In this document: positions 1-10,700 of the stretch, in pieces
How the letters are laid out: every line of letters begins with the position of its first letter
How positions within the stretch are numbered: position 1 is the stretch's first letter
Assembly (NCBI GenBank): GCA_016715865.1
Contig: JADJXM010000014.1
Coordinates: 124,001-188,000 of the forward strand
Direction: 5' to 3'
Length of the DNA stretch: 64,000 bases
Source: Acidobacteriota bacterium
GTDB lineage: Bacteria > Acidobacteriota > Blastocatellia > RBC074
Program-made: the position numbers and the translations under genes
The notes under the pieces: model-generated
Database searches by the model: none
The model's input: the letters and a program-made list of their open reading frames with translations, nothing else
Told to the model about the DNA's origin: nothing

Positions 1-348
1 GTAGGCGGCCATGATTGCGCCGATGACAGGGATAAAGGCCGCGGTCGGCCCGTAGACCTGATACTTCGACCCTCCGAACAGTGCGCCTATCAAACCTGCA
101 ATGGCCCCGCCCACGATGCCCTGCTCGGGTTGTAGCCCTGAGGCCATTGCAAATCCCATCGCCAGGGGGATGGCGACCATCGCGACGATCAATCCCGCGG
201 TGAAATCGCGTATGATGTTCAGCTTTTTCGACCCTTTGTTCAGGTCTTCATAACGACCATCGAAAGGATTTAGATAGTAAAGCAATCTGCTGCGCAGATC
301 AGTGTTGTCTTTATCGTTAACCTGCTGTGTTATTGCTGTGTCCGTCAT
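1..348 (-). CDS. SulP family anion transporter, N-terminal part (cut by window edge)
   Basis: The first 116 residues of a SulP (SLC26-like) membrane transporter. The ATG at 348 follows a GGAGG box. A short cytoplasmic N-terminus (residues 1-40) leads into the conserved first transmembrane region, with the motif TAGLIVAMVAIPLAMGFAMA, then GLIGALFGGSKYQVYGPTAA, typical of the SulP substrate path. The stop lies outside the window, so the STAS domain cannot be seen. It sits 63 bp downstream of a beta-carbonic anhydrase on the same strand. That pairing is well known and suggests bicarbonate as substrate, although sulfate or another anion cannot be excluded from this fragment. Confidence 0.9.
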   Translation of the reverse strand, partial: MTDTAITQQVNDKDNTDLRSRLLYYLNPFDGRYEDLNKGSKKLNIIRDFTAGLIVAMVAIPLAMGFAMASGLQPEQGIVGGAIAGLIGALFGGSKYQVYGPTAAFIPVIGAIMAAY

Positions 349-411
349 GATATGGCCTCCTTCAGGCGGTCCATCTATTCAGGGAATGATGGGAAGAGAG
401 ATCACTCAGAA

Positions 412-1140
412 TTAATCGCCGGATAGTTCCTGTGATGTAACACTTCCGGCAGTGGAACCGCCGTTCGAGACCCCGATGCGAATATCATTTGCATAGCGTG
501 ATGCGATCGCCGCAGGAAATTTCTGGGGGGTAAGTGGGGCAAAACGCGCCATGTCAGGATCGAAGGCGAGAATCGATCCGCTTTCGATCTCATAAATCCA
601 CCCATGCAGGGTCAACTCACCTTTGGCAAGCTTCGCCGCGACAACGGGGTAGGTCCGCATATTGTCGAGCTGGACCAGCACGTTCTCCTTAATTGACGCA
701 TTGAGCAGGTCCTGTCCATCCAGATCGGAGTAGCATTCCTTCAACACTTCACGCGTTGCAGAGGCGTGTTCAAGCCAGTCTCTGATAAGTGGCATCTCGC
801 TCAAATCCTCGGGATGCAGCAATCCTTTCATGGCGCCGCAATGTGAATGGCCCATGACCACGACGTGAGAGACTCCCAGCGCCTTGATGGCGAACTCAAT
901 GGTCGCTCCCTCACCGCCGCGGCCGGCGCCGAATGGCGGAATGATATTGCCGGCATTTCGCAGTACGAAGAGCTCACCGGGCTGGATTTGAAGGATCAAA
1001 CTGAGTGCAATGCGAGAATCGGAACATGTGATCATGAGCGTGTCGGGAGACTGCCCTGCAGACAGGTTCTTGAACAGCTCACTGTGAGCCTCGAATTGCG
1101 AAGTTTGAAAATGATGAATTCCTCGAACAATCTTTTCCAT
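412..1140 (-). CDS. beta-class carbonic anhydrase
   Basis: Interconverts CO2 and bicarbonate using zinc. The 242-residue protein shows the complete beta-class metal site: Cys39 and Asp41 in TCSDSRI, then His98 and Cys101 in GHSHCGAM, with the Arg43 partner of Asp41. The sequence RNAGNIIPP is the usual family block between them. The frame is open further upstream, to 1233, but the ATG at 1140 starts directly at the family N-terminus and follows a GGGGGT purine box, so it is chosen here. It is the first gene of a probable two-gene operon with the SulP transporter, which would couple hydration to bicarbonate movement across the inner membrane. Confidence 0.95.
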   Translation of the reverse strand: MEKIVRGIHHFQTSQFEAHSELFKNLSAGQSPDTLMITCSDSRIALSLILQIQPGELFVLRNAGNIIPPFGAGRGGEGATIEFAIKALGVSHVVVMGHSHCGAMKGLLHPEDLSEMPLIRDWLEHASATREVLKECYSDLDGQDLLNASIKENVLVQLDNMRTYPVVAAKLAKGELTLHGWIYEIESGSILAFDPDMARFAPLTPQKFPAAIASRYANDIRIGVSNGGSTAGSVTSQELSGD

Positions 1141-1313
1141 ACAGATACCCCCAAAAGTCATTTTTGTACGAACTCCGAAATGGCCGTACAGCAATGAATT
1201 CACGTTGACCGGACGAGACGCAAAGCACGACACAGTTACAGATCGTCGTTAGTCAGTCTCGACACAGCTGGTTCATCGATTGAATTGTGATATTGTGGAG
1301 TTGAGTCGGGGGC

Positions 1314-1640
1314 TTAGGCTGGAGGCGCCCGTAAGAGCGGTGGCGAGGATTGCCAGAAACTGAAAGATTCCTGATGAAAAACCTCGATCACGGGTAATTC
1401 CCGCAGATCTTCTAATAATAGCTTTGAAAATAAGTTGGTCTGGTGATGTCTGGGACGAAACCTGCGAGATTCAGCCTTTCTATGGCAGAGCTCTTTTGCT
1501 TCCACCTGATCGGCTTTCTCAGTTTCGGCCTCCTGTGTTAAAACCGCAACGCGAACAGGTCCTGAGACCGTCATAAAGCAGGCGGCGAGGATTAATAATA
1601 TTGCAGGTAACTTTGTCGTCGCGGTTTTGAGCATTGCCAT
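1314..1640 (-). CDS. possible small secreted protein, unrecognised
   Basis: A 108-codon frame in an otherwise empty 640-base stretch. Its N-terminus resembles a signal peptide: a basic start (MLKTATTK) followed by a hydrophobic run (LPAILLILAACFMTVSG). The remainder is charged and without recognisable domain. No good ribosome-binding site precedes the ATG, and the C-terminal third looks unlike a folded protein, so this may be a chance frame. No function is proposed. Confidence 0.25.
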   Translation of the reverse strand: MAMLKTATTKLPAILLILAACFMTVSGPVRVAVLTQEAETEKADQVEAKELCHRKAESRRFRPRHHQTNLFSKLLLEDLRELPVIEVFHQESFSFWQSSPPLLRAPPA

Positions 1641-1777
1641 TACAACATCATATCAGTCAAATAAATGCTATTGGTCTATCCAAGCAATTAGACACGGTCA
1701 GTCCGGCTTGTCAAGGGAAACAGGAAATAATCAATTCACGTATGCCGGGGAAGCGCCGGGAAACCGTAAGGAGGCAT

Positions 1778-2239
1778 ATGCAGACAAACGAACGGGCGGA
1801 AGCAGCGCGGAAACTGATCCGCCGCGAAAAGCACGGAGTAATTTCGACGATCTCGAAGAAGTTGGACGGCTGGCCCTTCGGATCATTGGTGTCGTACGCG
1901 ATACTCGATACTGGTGAGCCGATCCTGTTGCTCAGCGGACTGGCCGAACACACTCGCAATATCCATGAGGATGCGCGCGTCTCACTTTTTCTTCAGGATT
2001 CAGGGGCGCGCGAAGATCCGCAGGCAGGCGCACGGCTGGTCATCGTCGGGACGGCCGAACGGATAGGGGAAGAACGTCTGGATGTCGCACGCGTCGCATA
2101 TCTTGCGCGTTTCCCCGAAGCGAGTGGGCTTTTGCAGCTCGGAGATTTCGCTTTCTATACGATTAAGATGATGCGGGCGCAGTTCATAGCAGGATTCGGA
2201 CAGATCGGCTGGCTGAGCGGAGATGATTTAACGGGTTAA
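1778..2239 (+). CDS. pyridoxamine 5'-phosphate oxidase-like FMN-binding split-barrel protein
   Basis: A 153-residue protein of the FMN-binding split barrel superfamily, closest in appearance to the HugZ/PPOX-like group that reduces flavins or haem-type ligands. The core reads GVISTISKKLDGWPFGSLV, then LLLSGLAEHTRNIHEDARVS, the pattern where the family binds the FMN phosphate. The start at 1778 has a near-perfect TAAGGAGG box 4 bases upstream, so the longer open frame from 1634 is not used. It is not PdxH, which is encoded separately near 52 kb. Substrate unknown. Confidence 0.8.
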   Translation: MQTNERAEAARKLIRREKHGVISTISKKLDGWPFGSLVSYAILDTGEPILLLSGLAEHTRNIHEDARVSLFLQDSGAREDPQAGARLVIVGTAERIGEERLDVARVAYLARFPEASGLLQLGDFAFYTIKMMRAQFIAGFGQIGWLSGDDLTG

Positions 2240-2270
2240 ACTTTTTCCTGCGCACGACGTAATTGAGATT

Positions 2271-2969
2271 ATGGCAAAGAAAGCTGGTCGAAAAGAGAAG
2301 GATGCGCTCAGGTTTCTGCTGATTGCATCCGCCGTCACGGTTCTTATCTCGTTCGTTCCCCTGGCGTGGGTTGCGGTCTACCCGATTCGCCTGTTCATCA
2401 CATTCATACATGAAGGTGGACATGCGATGGCGGCACTGCTGACTTTCGGATCGGTCGACCGACTTGTGATATACGCCGACGCGAGCGGAGAAACCTATAC
2501 CCGCGGCGGATTTCAGATGGCGATTGCCAGCGCGGGGTATCTGACGACTACGGCTTTCGGGGCTGCGCTGCTCATGCTTGGCAGCCGCGGCGATAGACCC
2601 AAAGCGGTTTTGACTGTCTCCGCGGCGATAATTCTGGCGCTCACGGCATTCTTCGCACGCGATCCGTTCAGCTGGGTTGTCGGTCTTATCCTGACGGCCG
2701 GATTGATCTGGGTGGCGTTGTCTGCAAAAGAGCGGGCGGCTCATCTCTTTCTCAGTTTTCTGGCGGTCCAGTGCTGCCTCAATGCGATCTTCGATCTGCG
2801 AACGCTCTTCTGGGCTTCAGCCATGACGGATGTTCAGAGCGATGCGGTGACAATGCAAAGCCTGACCCTCGTGCCGGCGGTCTTTTGGGCGATTTCGTGG
2901 CTGGCGATCTCGATCATCACGCTTCTTTTTGCGCTCAAGAGCTATCACGCTCATTTGTCGAAATTGTGA
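2271..2969 (+). CDS. M50-like integral membrane metallopeptidase
   Basis: A 232-residue polytopic membrane protein with a zinc-protease motif HEGGH at residues 47-51, placed at the end of the second hydrophobic segment as in M50B-type proteins. A second conserved-looking block, QMAIASAGYLTTTAFG, follows at about residues 84-99. The classical downstream NPxDG motif of RseP is absent, as is usual in this short subgroup. Five or six hydrophobic segments can be counted. It lies 31 bases after the FMN-barrel gene and may be co-transcribed with it. Whether it is proteolytically active is not clear from sequence. Confidence 0.75.
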   Translation: MAKKAGRKEKDALRFLLIASAVTVLISFVPLAWVAVYPIRLFITFIHEGGHAMAALLTFGSVDRLVIYADASGETYTRGGFQMAIASAGYLTTTAFGAALLMLGSRGDRPKAVLTVSAAIILALTAFFARDPFSWVVGLILTAGLIWVALSAKERAAHLFLSFLAVQCCLNAIFDLRTLFWASAMTDVQSDAVTMQSLTLVPAVFWAISWLAISIITLLFALKSYHAHLSKL

Positions 2970-3010
2970 GCCGATAGTAATATTGGAACTGATTTTATTG
3001 TGAATCGTGA

Positions 3011-3108
<98 letters not shown>

Positions 3109-3146
3109 CGGAACTATCTAAAGGCGTAATCAGGGCTCTCTGCGAA

Positions 3147-3186
<40 letters not shown>

Positions 3187-3249
3187 ACTCCCAGTCCCCG
3201 GTCCGAAAGATCCCTGAATGCTATTGTAAGATAAGGAGTTTGGAAGTTT

Positions 3250-3747
<498 letters not shown>

Positions 3748-3792
3748 ACAGATACGAGAGCCTTCACTCAATTACAACCAGCAAATGCGGAT

Positions 3793-3818
3793 AGCGGCGC
3801 CCTCGGGCGCCGCTTTTT
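3793..3818 (+). terminator. rho-independent terminator after pilin gene
   Basis: A 9-bp GC-rich stem (AGCGGCGCC / GGCGCCGCT) with a 4-base CTCG loop, followed by a run of five T. It is 45 bases past the pilin stop, so the pilin gene is probably a single-gene unit. Confidence 0.85.
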
Positions 3819-3837
3819 GTGACATATCAAAAAAGAC

Positions 3838-3872
3838 AGGGCTTACGCAGAATCCTGGGAGCGCAGGCCATT
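3838..3872. repeat. dispersed repeat, partial copy (CGCAGAATCCTGGGAGCGCAGG)
   Basis: Contains the core CGCAGAATCCTGGGAGCG that recurs at 25522-25546, where it is one arm of an imperfect palindrome. Here only one arm is present, at the edge of a decayed region. Confidence 0.7.
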
Positions 3873-3891
3873 AGTTCCACAAGTTTGGTTT

Positions 3892-4269
3892 TTGAAAAAC
3901 TTTGATAAAAAAAGGTTGTTGGCCGTCATTAAAGTTCCTGACATTGAGACGCGGTTGCAAGAAAGGTATGAAAAAGTGCAACAACATCTGAGTATAGCCA
4001 AGGGTTTGACGCCGGATTACGACATTTTTCGCAGCACCAAGCCCAATGGCGGCGGCACAAGCAGCCCGGCTACAAGAAGAAGAGTCAGTCTGGTCGAAGT
4101 GGACAAGCCAATCCTGGAGCAGGCTAAAGTTGCCGCCAAAAGTGTGGTGAATGGGCGCTGGTGATCCATGAGTGGTCGCCGCCGCCTACGAACAACGAAA
4201 GCAAGAAAGATCGAATAGTTCTCTACAACAAGAACGATTTCGGCTACTCTTGCAAGCCGCCCTGCTGAC
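3892..4269 (+). pseudogene. decayed gene remnant, unrecognised, frameshifted
   Basis: A TTG-started frame gives 90 residues (MKNFDKKRLLAVIKVP...) and stops at 4164. Immediately after, another frame (from about 4158) reads as protein-like sequence, LVIHEWSPPPTNNESKKDRI, to a stop at 4269, so a single-base indel near 4157 probably breaks the gene. A third frame (GTG 4172 to 4342, 56 codons, ending RGEGLPRPQTTGA) is also protein-like, so the original frame cannot be settled. The first 150 bases are notably AT-rich compared with neighbours, which suggests foreign origin. No family recognised. Confidence 0.35.
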
Positions 4270-4342
4270 CAAGATGCGGCTGGAAGCGGCGTCCACAGCA
4301 CGCGGCGAAGGCTTGCCGCGTCCCCAGACAACCGGAGCCTGA

Positions 4343-4610
4343 GCAGAAACGGCCATAAGATCGTCCTTGGCAAGAACGCTGCGGAAGACCATGCCTCGCA
4401 ACGGCTGCCGACTGCCTGAGCGAGGGAAGCGATGATGGAAGATCAATTCCGCTTCAGCCGTGAGATCCAGTAGGGGGGGGGGGGGCCGGCCGGGGCGGGG
4501 GCTCGGTCCGGCACGAAATACACTGACAGAAGTTTTTGACGGTTAATGAACGCGAAATACGGCGTTAGACAGGCGGGACCAGAGTTTCAGCCTGCGGAAG
4601 GAGTGCAGAG
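4343..4610. other. non-coding stretch with G13 tract
   Basis: No convincing gene. It contains an uninterrupted run of 13 G at 4473-4485, followed by CCGGCCGGGGCGGGGG, giving a G-rich block to about 4501 that could form a G-quadruplex. The block lies about 110 bases before rseP. It may be a natural feature, a slippage-prone site, or an assembly artefact. Confidence 0.7.
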
Positions 4611-5993
<1,383 letters not shown>

Positions 5994-6266
5994 CACAGGT
6001 CAGCGATAAGGGGCGGTTCGAAACGACGGATCGCCCTTCTTACTTTCTGTAGCGATTGTCGTTAAGGCCAGGATCTTCATCATCATTCCAGCCGGCAATC
6101 CGCTATAATTGCAATTCCAGGCAGCACGTTCACGTAGAATTCGAGGCGGACATTCGTCCATAAGTTTCCCGGCACGAGGATCACCGGATCAGAATCTCGT
6201 GTTGAGGGCGACGAAGATGTGCGCCCTGACTGCGTGAACCGTCTTGACTCACCCGAACGGACTTCT

Positions 6267-7774
6267 ATGGCACAGGAAGAGAAATTCATTCGCGGTCTCG
6301 GTCTGCTCGATTCGACCATGATCGTTGCGGGATCGATGATCGGGTCAGGCATTTTCATCGTCTCGGCCGATATTTCGCGTCAGGTCGGCGCGCCGGGCTG
6401 GCTGCTGGTCGTCTGGCTCATCACCGGACTGCTCACGCTCATATGGCCTCGCTCAGTTACGGCGAACTGGCGGCGATGATGCCGAAGGCCGGCGGGCAGT
6501 ATATCTATCTGAGGGAATCGTTTTCTCCGCTCTGGGGATTTCTATACGGGTGGACGCTTTTTCTGGTCATTCAGACGGGGACGATCGCGGCCGTTGCCGT
6601 CGGTTTTGCCCGTTATCTGGGCATACTCTGGCCGACCATCTCAGAGACGAACTATCTCATTCCGCCGATCCACGTCGGTTCGAGTTATGCAATCTCGCTT
6701 TCGACCGCTCAGATGACCGGCATCTTAATGATTCTGCTGCTGACGTGGATGAACACGCTCGGGCTCAGACTCGGAAAAATCGTCCAGAACATATTCACTT
6801 TCGCCAAGACTGGAGCGCTCATCGGACTGATTCTGCTGGGTGTGACCGTAGGTTATCAGGCGATCGCCGCCGGAGCCAATTTCGGTGATTTGTGGACGGT
6901 CCGGGGATCGCTTCAGGACGTCGGCCAGGGATTGACCGCCGCCACGGCGTTCGGCCTTTTTGTCGGAATCTGCGTGGCGCAAACCAATTCTCTGTTCTCC
7001 TCCGACGCCTGGAACAATATCACCTTCACTGCGGGCGAGGTGAAAGATCCGAAACGCAACATACCGCTTTCGCTGGCTTTCGGGACGATTCTGGTGATCA
7101 GTTTATATATGCTGGCGAATGTGGCCTATCTGACCACGCTGCCCTTCGAATCGATCCAGACGGTGCAGAGCGACCGGGTGGCTTCGGCCACAGCCGACGT
7201 GATCTTTCCGGGTTATGGAGCCGTGATCATGGCAGTCGCGATCATGATCTCGATCTTCGGGTGCAACAATGGTCTGATTCTGGCCGGCGCGCGCGCATAT
7301 TACGCAATGGGGCGCGACGGCCTCTTCTTCCGTGCGGTGGGCATTCTCAACAAACATCACGTTCCGGCCTGGGGACTGCTCATTCAGTGCATCTGGTCGT
7401 GTGTTCTGATTCTGCCGCGGACGATTCAGACGGCGCCAGACGGCAGCTTCACCTACGGCAATCTCTATGGCAACCTTTTGAACTATGTGATTTCCGCCGC
7501 GCTCATCTTTTATATTCTGACGATCGCCGGCATTTACATGTTGAGAATCAAAAAGCCCGACGTCGCCAGACCATACAGGGCATTTGGATATCCGGTTATT
7601 CCGGCGCTCTACATCATCGGCGCAACGGTCATTCTGGTGGTCCTGTTCATCTACCAGACGGCGACGACGTGGCCGGGACTGATCATCGTCATGACAGGCG
7701 TTCCCGTCTATTTCTTCTGGCGGTCGCTGGCGCGCAAGCGAGGAATTACGCCTGTCGAAATTCTTGACGATTGA
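6267..7774 (+). pseudogene. APC-family amino acid permease, broken by a frameshift
   Basis: An amino acid/polyamine/organocation permease of the LAT-like type. The N-terminal part (MAQEEKFIRGLGLLDSTM, then VAGSMIGSGIF in helix 1) starts at 6267 and runs in frame to about 6442. The rest, beginning ASLSYGELAAMMPKAGGQY, continues in the +1 frame to 7774. The two parts join exactly at the conserved helix-2 motif (LTLI...SLSYGEL), which fits loss of one base near 6443. All later helices are intact, so this is either a recent mutation or a sequencing error. If repaired the protein would be about 500 residues. Substrate not predictable. Confidence 0.85.
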
Positions 7775-7845
7775 GAGGGCTGCTGTCATAAACTTACACG
7801 CAACCAACCTCTGGAATAATTCATCAGCAATTGTAGGAGGATTCA

Positions 7846-9663
7846 ATGTCACTTTTTGCAACCAAATCGATAGATTTGATTATCGCCGAAGCACAGGAAA
7901 CCGGCGTACACACTCTAAAGAAGACGCTCACCTCGCTCGATCTGACGATGCTCGGCATCGGCGCGATCATCGGGACGGGAATTTTTGTGCTGACCGGACA
8001 GGCTGCCGGGAAACACGCAGGACCCGCGGTCGTTATTTCAATGGTCCTGGCGGGGATTGTCAGCACGTTTGCTGCGCTATGTTACTCAGAGTTTGCGGCG
8101 AGCGTTCCGATCTCCGGTTCGGCGTATGCATACGGTTACGGCACACTCGGCGAATTTGTGGCGTGGATCATCGGCTGGGATCTGATTCTTGAATATGCAT
8201 TCGGCGCAGCCACGGTAGCGGTTGGATGGTCGGGATACGTAGTCAGCTTCCTGAGGGACCTCGGCATCACTTTTCCCGCGAGGTTAAGTGTCGGGCCATG
8301 GAGCACTGTCACTCTGGCCGATGGAAGCGAGGTTTCAGGGATCATAAATCTTCCAGCCCTGCTGATTTCGGTTGCGGTCACTCTGCTCTTGATCAAAGGG
8401 ATCAAGGAATCAGCCTCCTTCAATTCGATTATCGTCATGATCAAGGTGCTGGTCGTGGTTCTCTTTATCGTCGCGGGAATCGGTTACGTCAATAAAGCGA
8501 ATCTGGGAATGGGATGCGTGCCGGGCACGCCGGGCTGCGCGGAGTTTATGCCGTTCGGTTTTGGCGGAGTCATCACCGGAGCCGCGGTAATTTTCTTTGC
8601 TTACATCGGTTTTGATGCCGTCTCGACAGCCGCGCAGGAAGCCAGAAATCCACAGCGCGACATGCCGATCGGGATTCTGGGCTCGCTGGCGATCTGCACA
8701 GTGCTCTATGTGCTGGTCGCCGGGATCATGGTTGGACTGGTCGATTACAAACTGCTGACAGATGCGGCGGCGCCCATTGCAGTAGCGATTGATGCGGCAT
8801 TGCAAGTGGCCAAAGGAACGACCATGGGAACGATCCTTGCGGTCTTCCCGACGATCATCAAGGTTGGCGCCGTGCTTGGCTTGAGCTCGACCATGGTCGT
8901 CATGGTCATGGGACAACCGCGCGTTTTCTATTCGATGTCCAAGGACGGACTGCTTCCGACCTGGGCAGCCAAAGTCCACCCGAAATACCAGACGCCGCAC
9001 ATCACAACGGCCATCACGGGCACAATCGTTGCCATACTGGCCGGCTTCGTCCCCATCAGTCTGCTCGGCGAACTCGTCAGCATCGGGACCCTCTTTGCCT
9101 TCGTGATCGTCGGCACGGGCATTATCATTCTGCGAAGGACCAACCCGGAGATGAAGCGCCCGTTCAAAGTTCCCTTCTCGCCATACGTTCCGATCGCGAC
9201 GGTGCTTTCAGCCGCTTATCTGATGAACAGTCTGCCGCTCGATACATGGATTCGACTGATTGACTGGATGTGCATCGGTCTGGTTCTCTACTTCGCCTAC
9301 AGCTATTCACACAGTAAACTCAGTTCGGAGCCCGGCACTGAGGCACAGACTACCAGCGCTGAAGGCTATAAGCCCCCAATCGCTGCGATTGTCGGGATAG
9401 TTGGCACCCTCCTGCTGACCAGCTGGCAGGTTTATAAGTACATTCCCAATGCCGGTATGGTTGATTACGGGATACGGCTTTTCTTCTGGGTGGTTGTCGG
9501 ATTGCTGGTCGTCATGCTCATGTACGGCAAAAAGGACAACCGCGGCGGGCGAAGTTCAAAGGTCCAGACTATCGGACTGATTGCTTCGCTGGTTAATCTG
9601 ATAGTGTGGGTGGGAATTACATACTGGTTCTTCGTCCATTACGCTGAACTGCACGGCAATTAA
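7846..9663 (+). CDS. APC-family cationic amino acid transporter (CAT-like)
   Basis: A 605-residue membrane permease of the cationic amino acid transporter group. It has a cytoplasmic N-terminal LKKTLTSLDLTMLGIGAIIG leading into helix 1 with GTGIFVLTG, the substrate-binding unwound segment of APC proteins. ALCYSEFAA in helix 2 and YIGFDAVSTAAQEARNPQRD between helices 6 and 7 are typical of CATs. About 14 hydrophobic segments are present, the last two or three as a C-terminal extension after a soluble stretch near residue 490. A GTAGGAGG box precedes the ATG. It is 71 bases after the broken permease and probably in the same operon. A terminator follows. Confidence 0.9.
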   Translation: MSLFATKSIDLIIAEAQETGVHTLKKTLTSLDLTMLGIGAIIGTGIFVLTGQAAGKHAGPAVVISMVLAGIVSTFAALCYSEFAASVPISGSAYAYGYGTLGEFVAWIIGWDLILEYAFGAATVAVGWSGYVVSFLRDLGITFPARLSVGPWSTVTLADGSEVSGIINLPALLISVAVTLLLIKGIKESASFNSIIVMIKVLVVVLFIVAGIGYVNKANLGMGCVPGTPGCAEFMPFGFGGVITGAAVIFFAYIGFDAVSTAAQEARNPQRDMPIGILGSLAICTVLYVLVAGIMVGLVDYKLLTDAAAPIAVAIDAALQVAKGTTMGTILAVFPTIIKVGAVLGLSSTMVVMVMGQPRVFYSMSKDGLLPTWAAKVHPKYQTPHITTAITGTIVAILAGFVPISLLGELVSIGTLFAFVIVGTGIIILRRTNPEMKRPFKVPFSPYVPIATVLSAAYLMNSLPLDTWIRLIDWMCIGLVLYFAYSYSHSKLSSEPGTEAQTTSAEGYKPPIAAIVGIVGTLLLTSWQVYKYIPNAGMVDYGIRLFFWVVVGLLVVMLMYGKKDNRGGRSSKVQTIGLIASLVNLIVWVGITYWFFVHYAELHGN

Positions 9664-9696
9664 TTGCATTGATCAAGACAGTGCAGTTCGGTCTTC

Positions 9697-9740
9697 TAAA
9701 AAGGAGACGGCGGCTCAAGGCGGGTCGCCGTCTCCTTTTT
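9697..9740 (+). terminator. rho-independent terminator after CAT permease
   Basis: A 15-base stem (AAAAAGGAGACGGCG / CGCCGTCTCCTTTTT) around a 13-base loop, ending in five T. It is symmetrical enough to act on both strands. Confidence 0.9.
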
Positions 9741-9770
9741 ACCTGCTCACTCTGATCGAGCCACAAAAAT

Positions 9771-9798
9771 TTGACAAGGCCGTTGAGACGGTGATAAT
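9771..9798 (+). promoter_or_regulatory. sigma-70-type promoter for the peroxiredoxin gene
   Basis: A perfect -35 box TTGACA (9771-9776) and a -10 box GATAAT (9793-9798) with 16 bases between, downstream of a terminator and upstream of the peroxiredoxin. It implies a leader of roughly 160 bases. Confidence 0.5.
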
Positions 9799-9966
9799 TT
9801 CCGTTTTTTCATGCGTCAGAAGAGTTGAATCAGTCAGTCCAGGACGGAGTTTTTTAGATCATCCATTATCCGGCATCATCAGTAATATGAAATGGTGATT
9901 GCCTGAAGCCGACCGGTTTCAGCTTCATTAGCCAAATAACCCAACAAAACAAGAAGGAGATGAGTT

Positions 9967-10602
<636 letters not shown>

Positions 10603-10616
10603 TTAAGACTAGTGAC

Positions 10617-10697
10617 GGAGCGCCGACCTCCGGTCGGCAGGGTTTTGATCGCTTCAGCAGTTCTTGATCAACCATGCCGACCGGAGGTCGGCGTTCC
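10617..10697. repeat. nested palindromic (REP-like) repeat
   Basis: Two 23-base arms (10617-10639 and 10675-10697) are reverse complements at 22 of 23 positions. Each arm is itself almost palindromic (CCGACCTCCGGTCGG). It lies between the convergent peroxiredoxin and SIS genes, and could act as a bidirectional terminator or be a REP-like element. A related sequence, GGAGCGCGGACGTCCTCGTCCGC, occurs at 55170-55195. Confidence 0.85.
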
Positions 10698-10700
10698 AAT

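Noticed and set aside
2184..2744. Long minus-strand frame over the M50-like gene
   Set aside because: Arg/Gln/His-rich shadow of a well-supported plus-strand membrane protein; no domain, no ribosome site.
6892..7767. 291-codon plus-strand frame within the APC permease
   Set aside because: Out of frame with the permease and rich in Arg/His/Ser; no hydrophobic helices, so a shadow.
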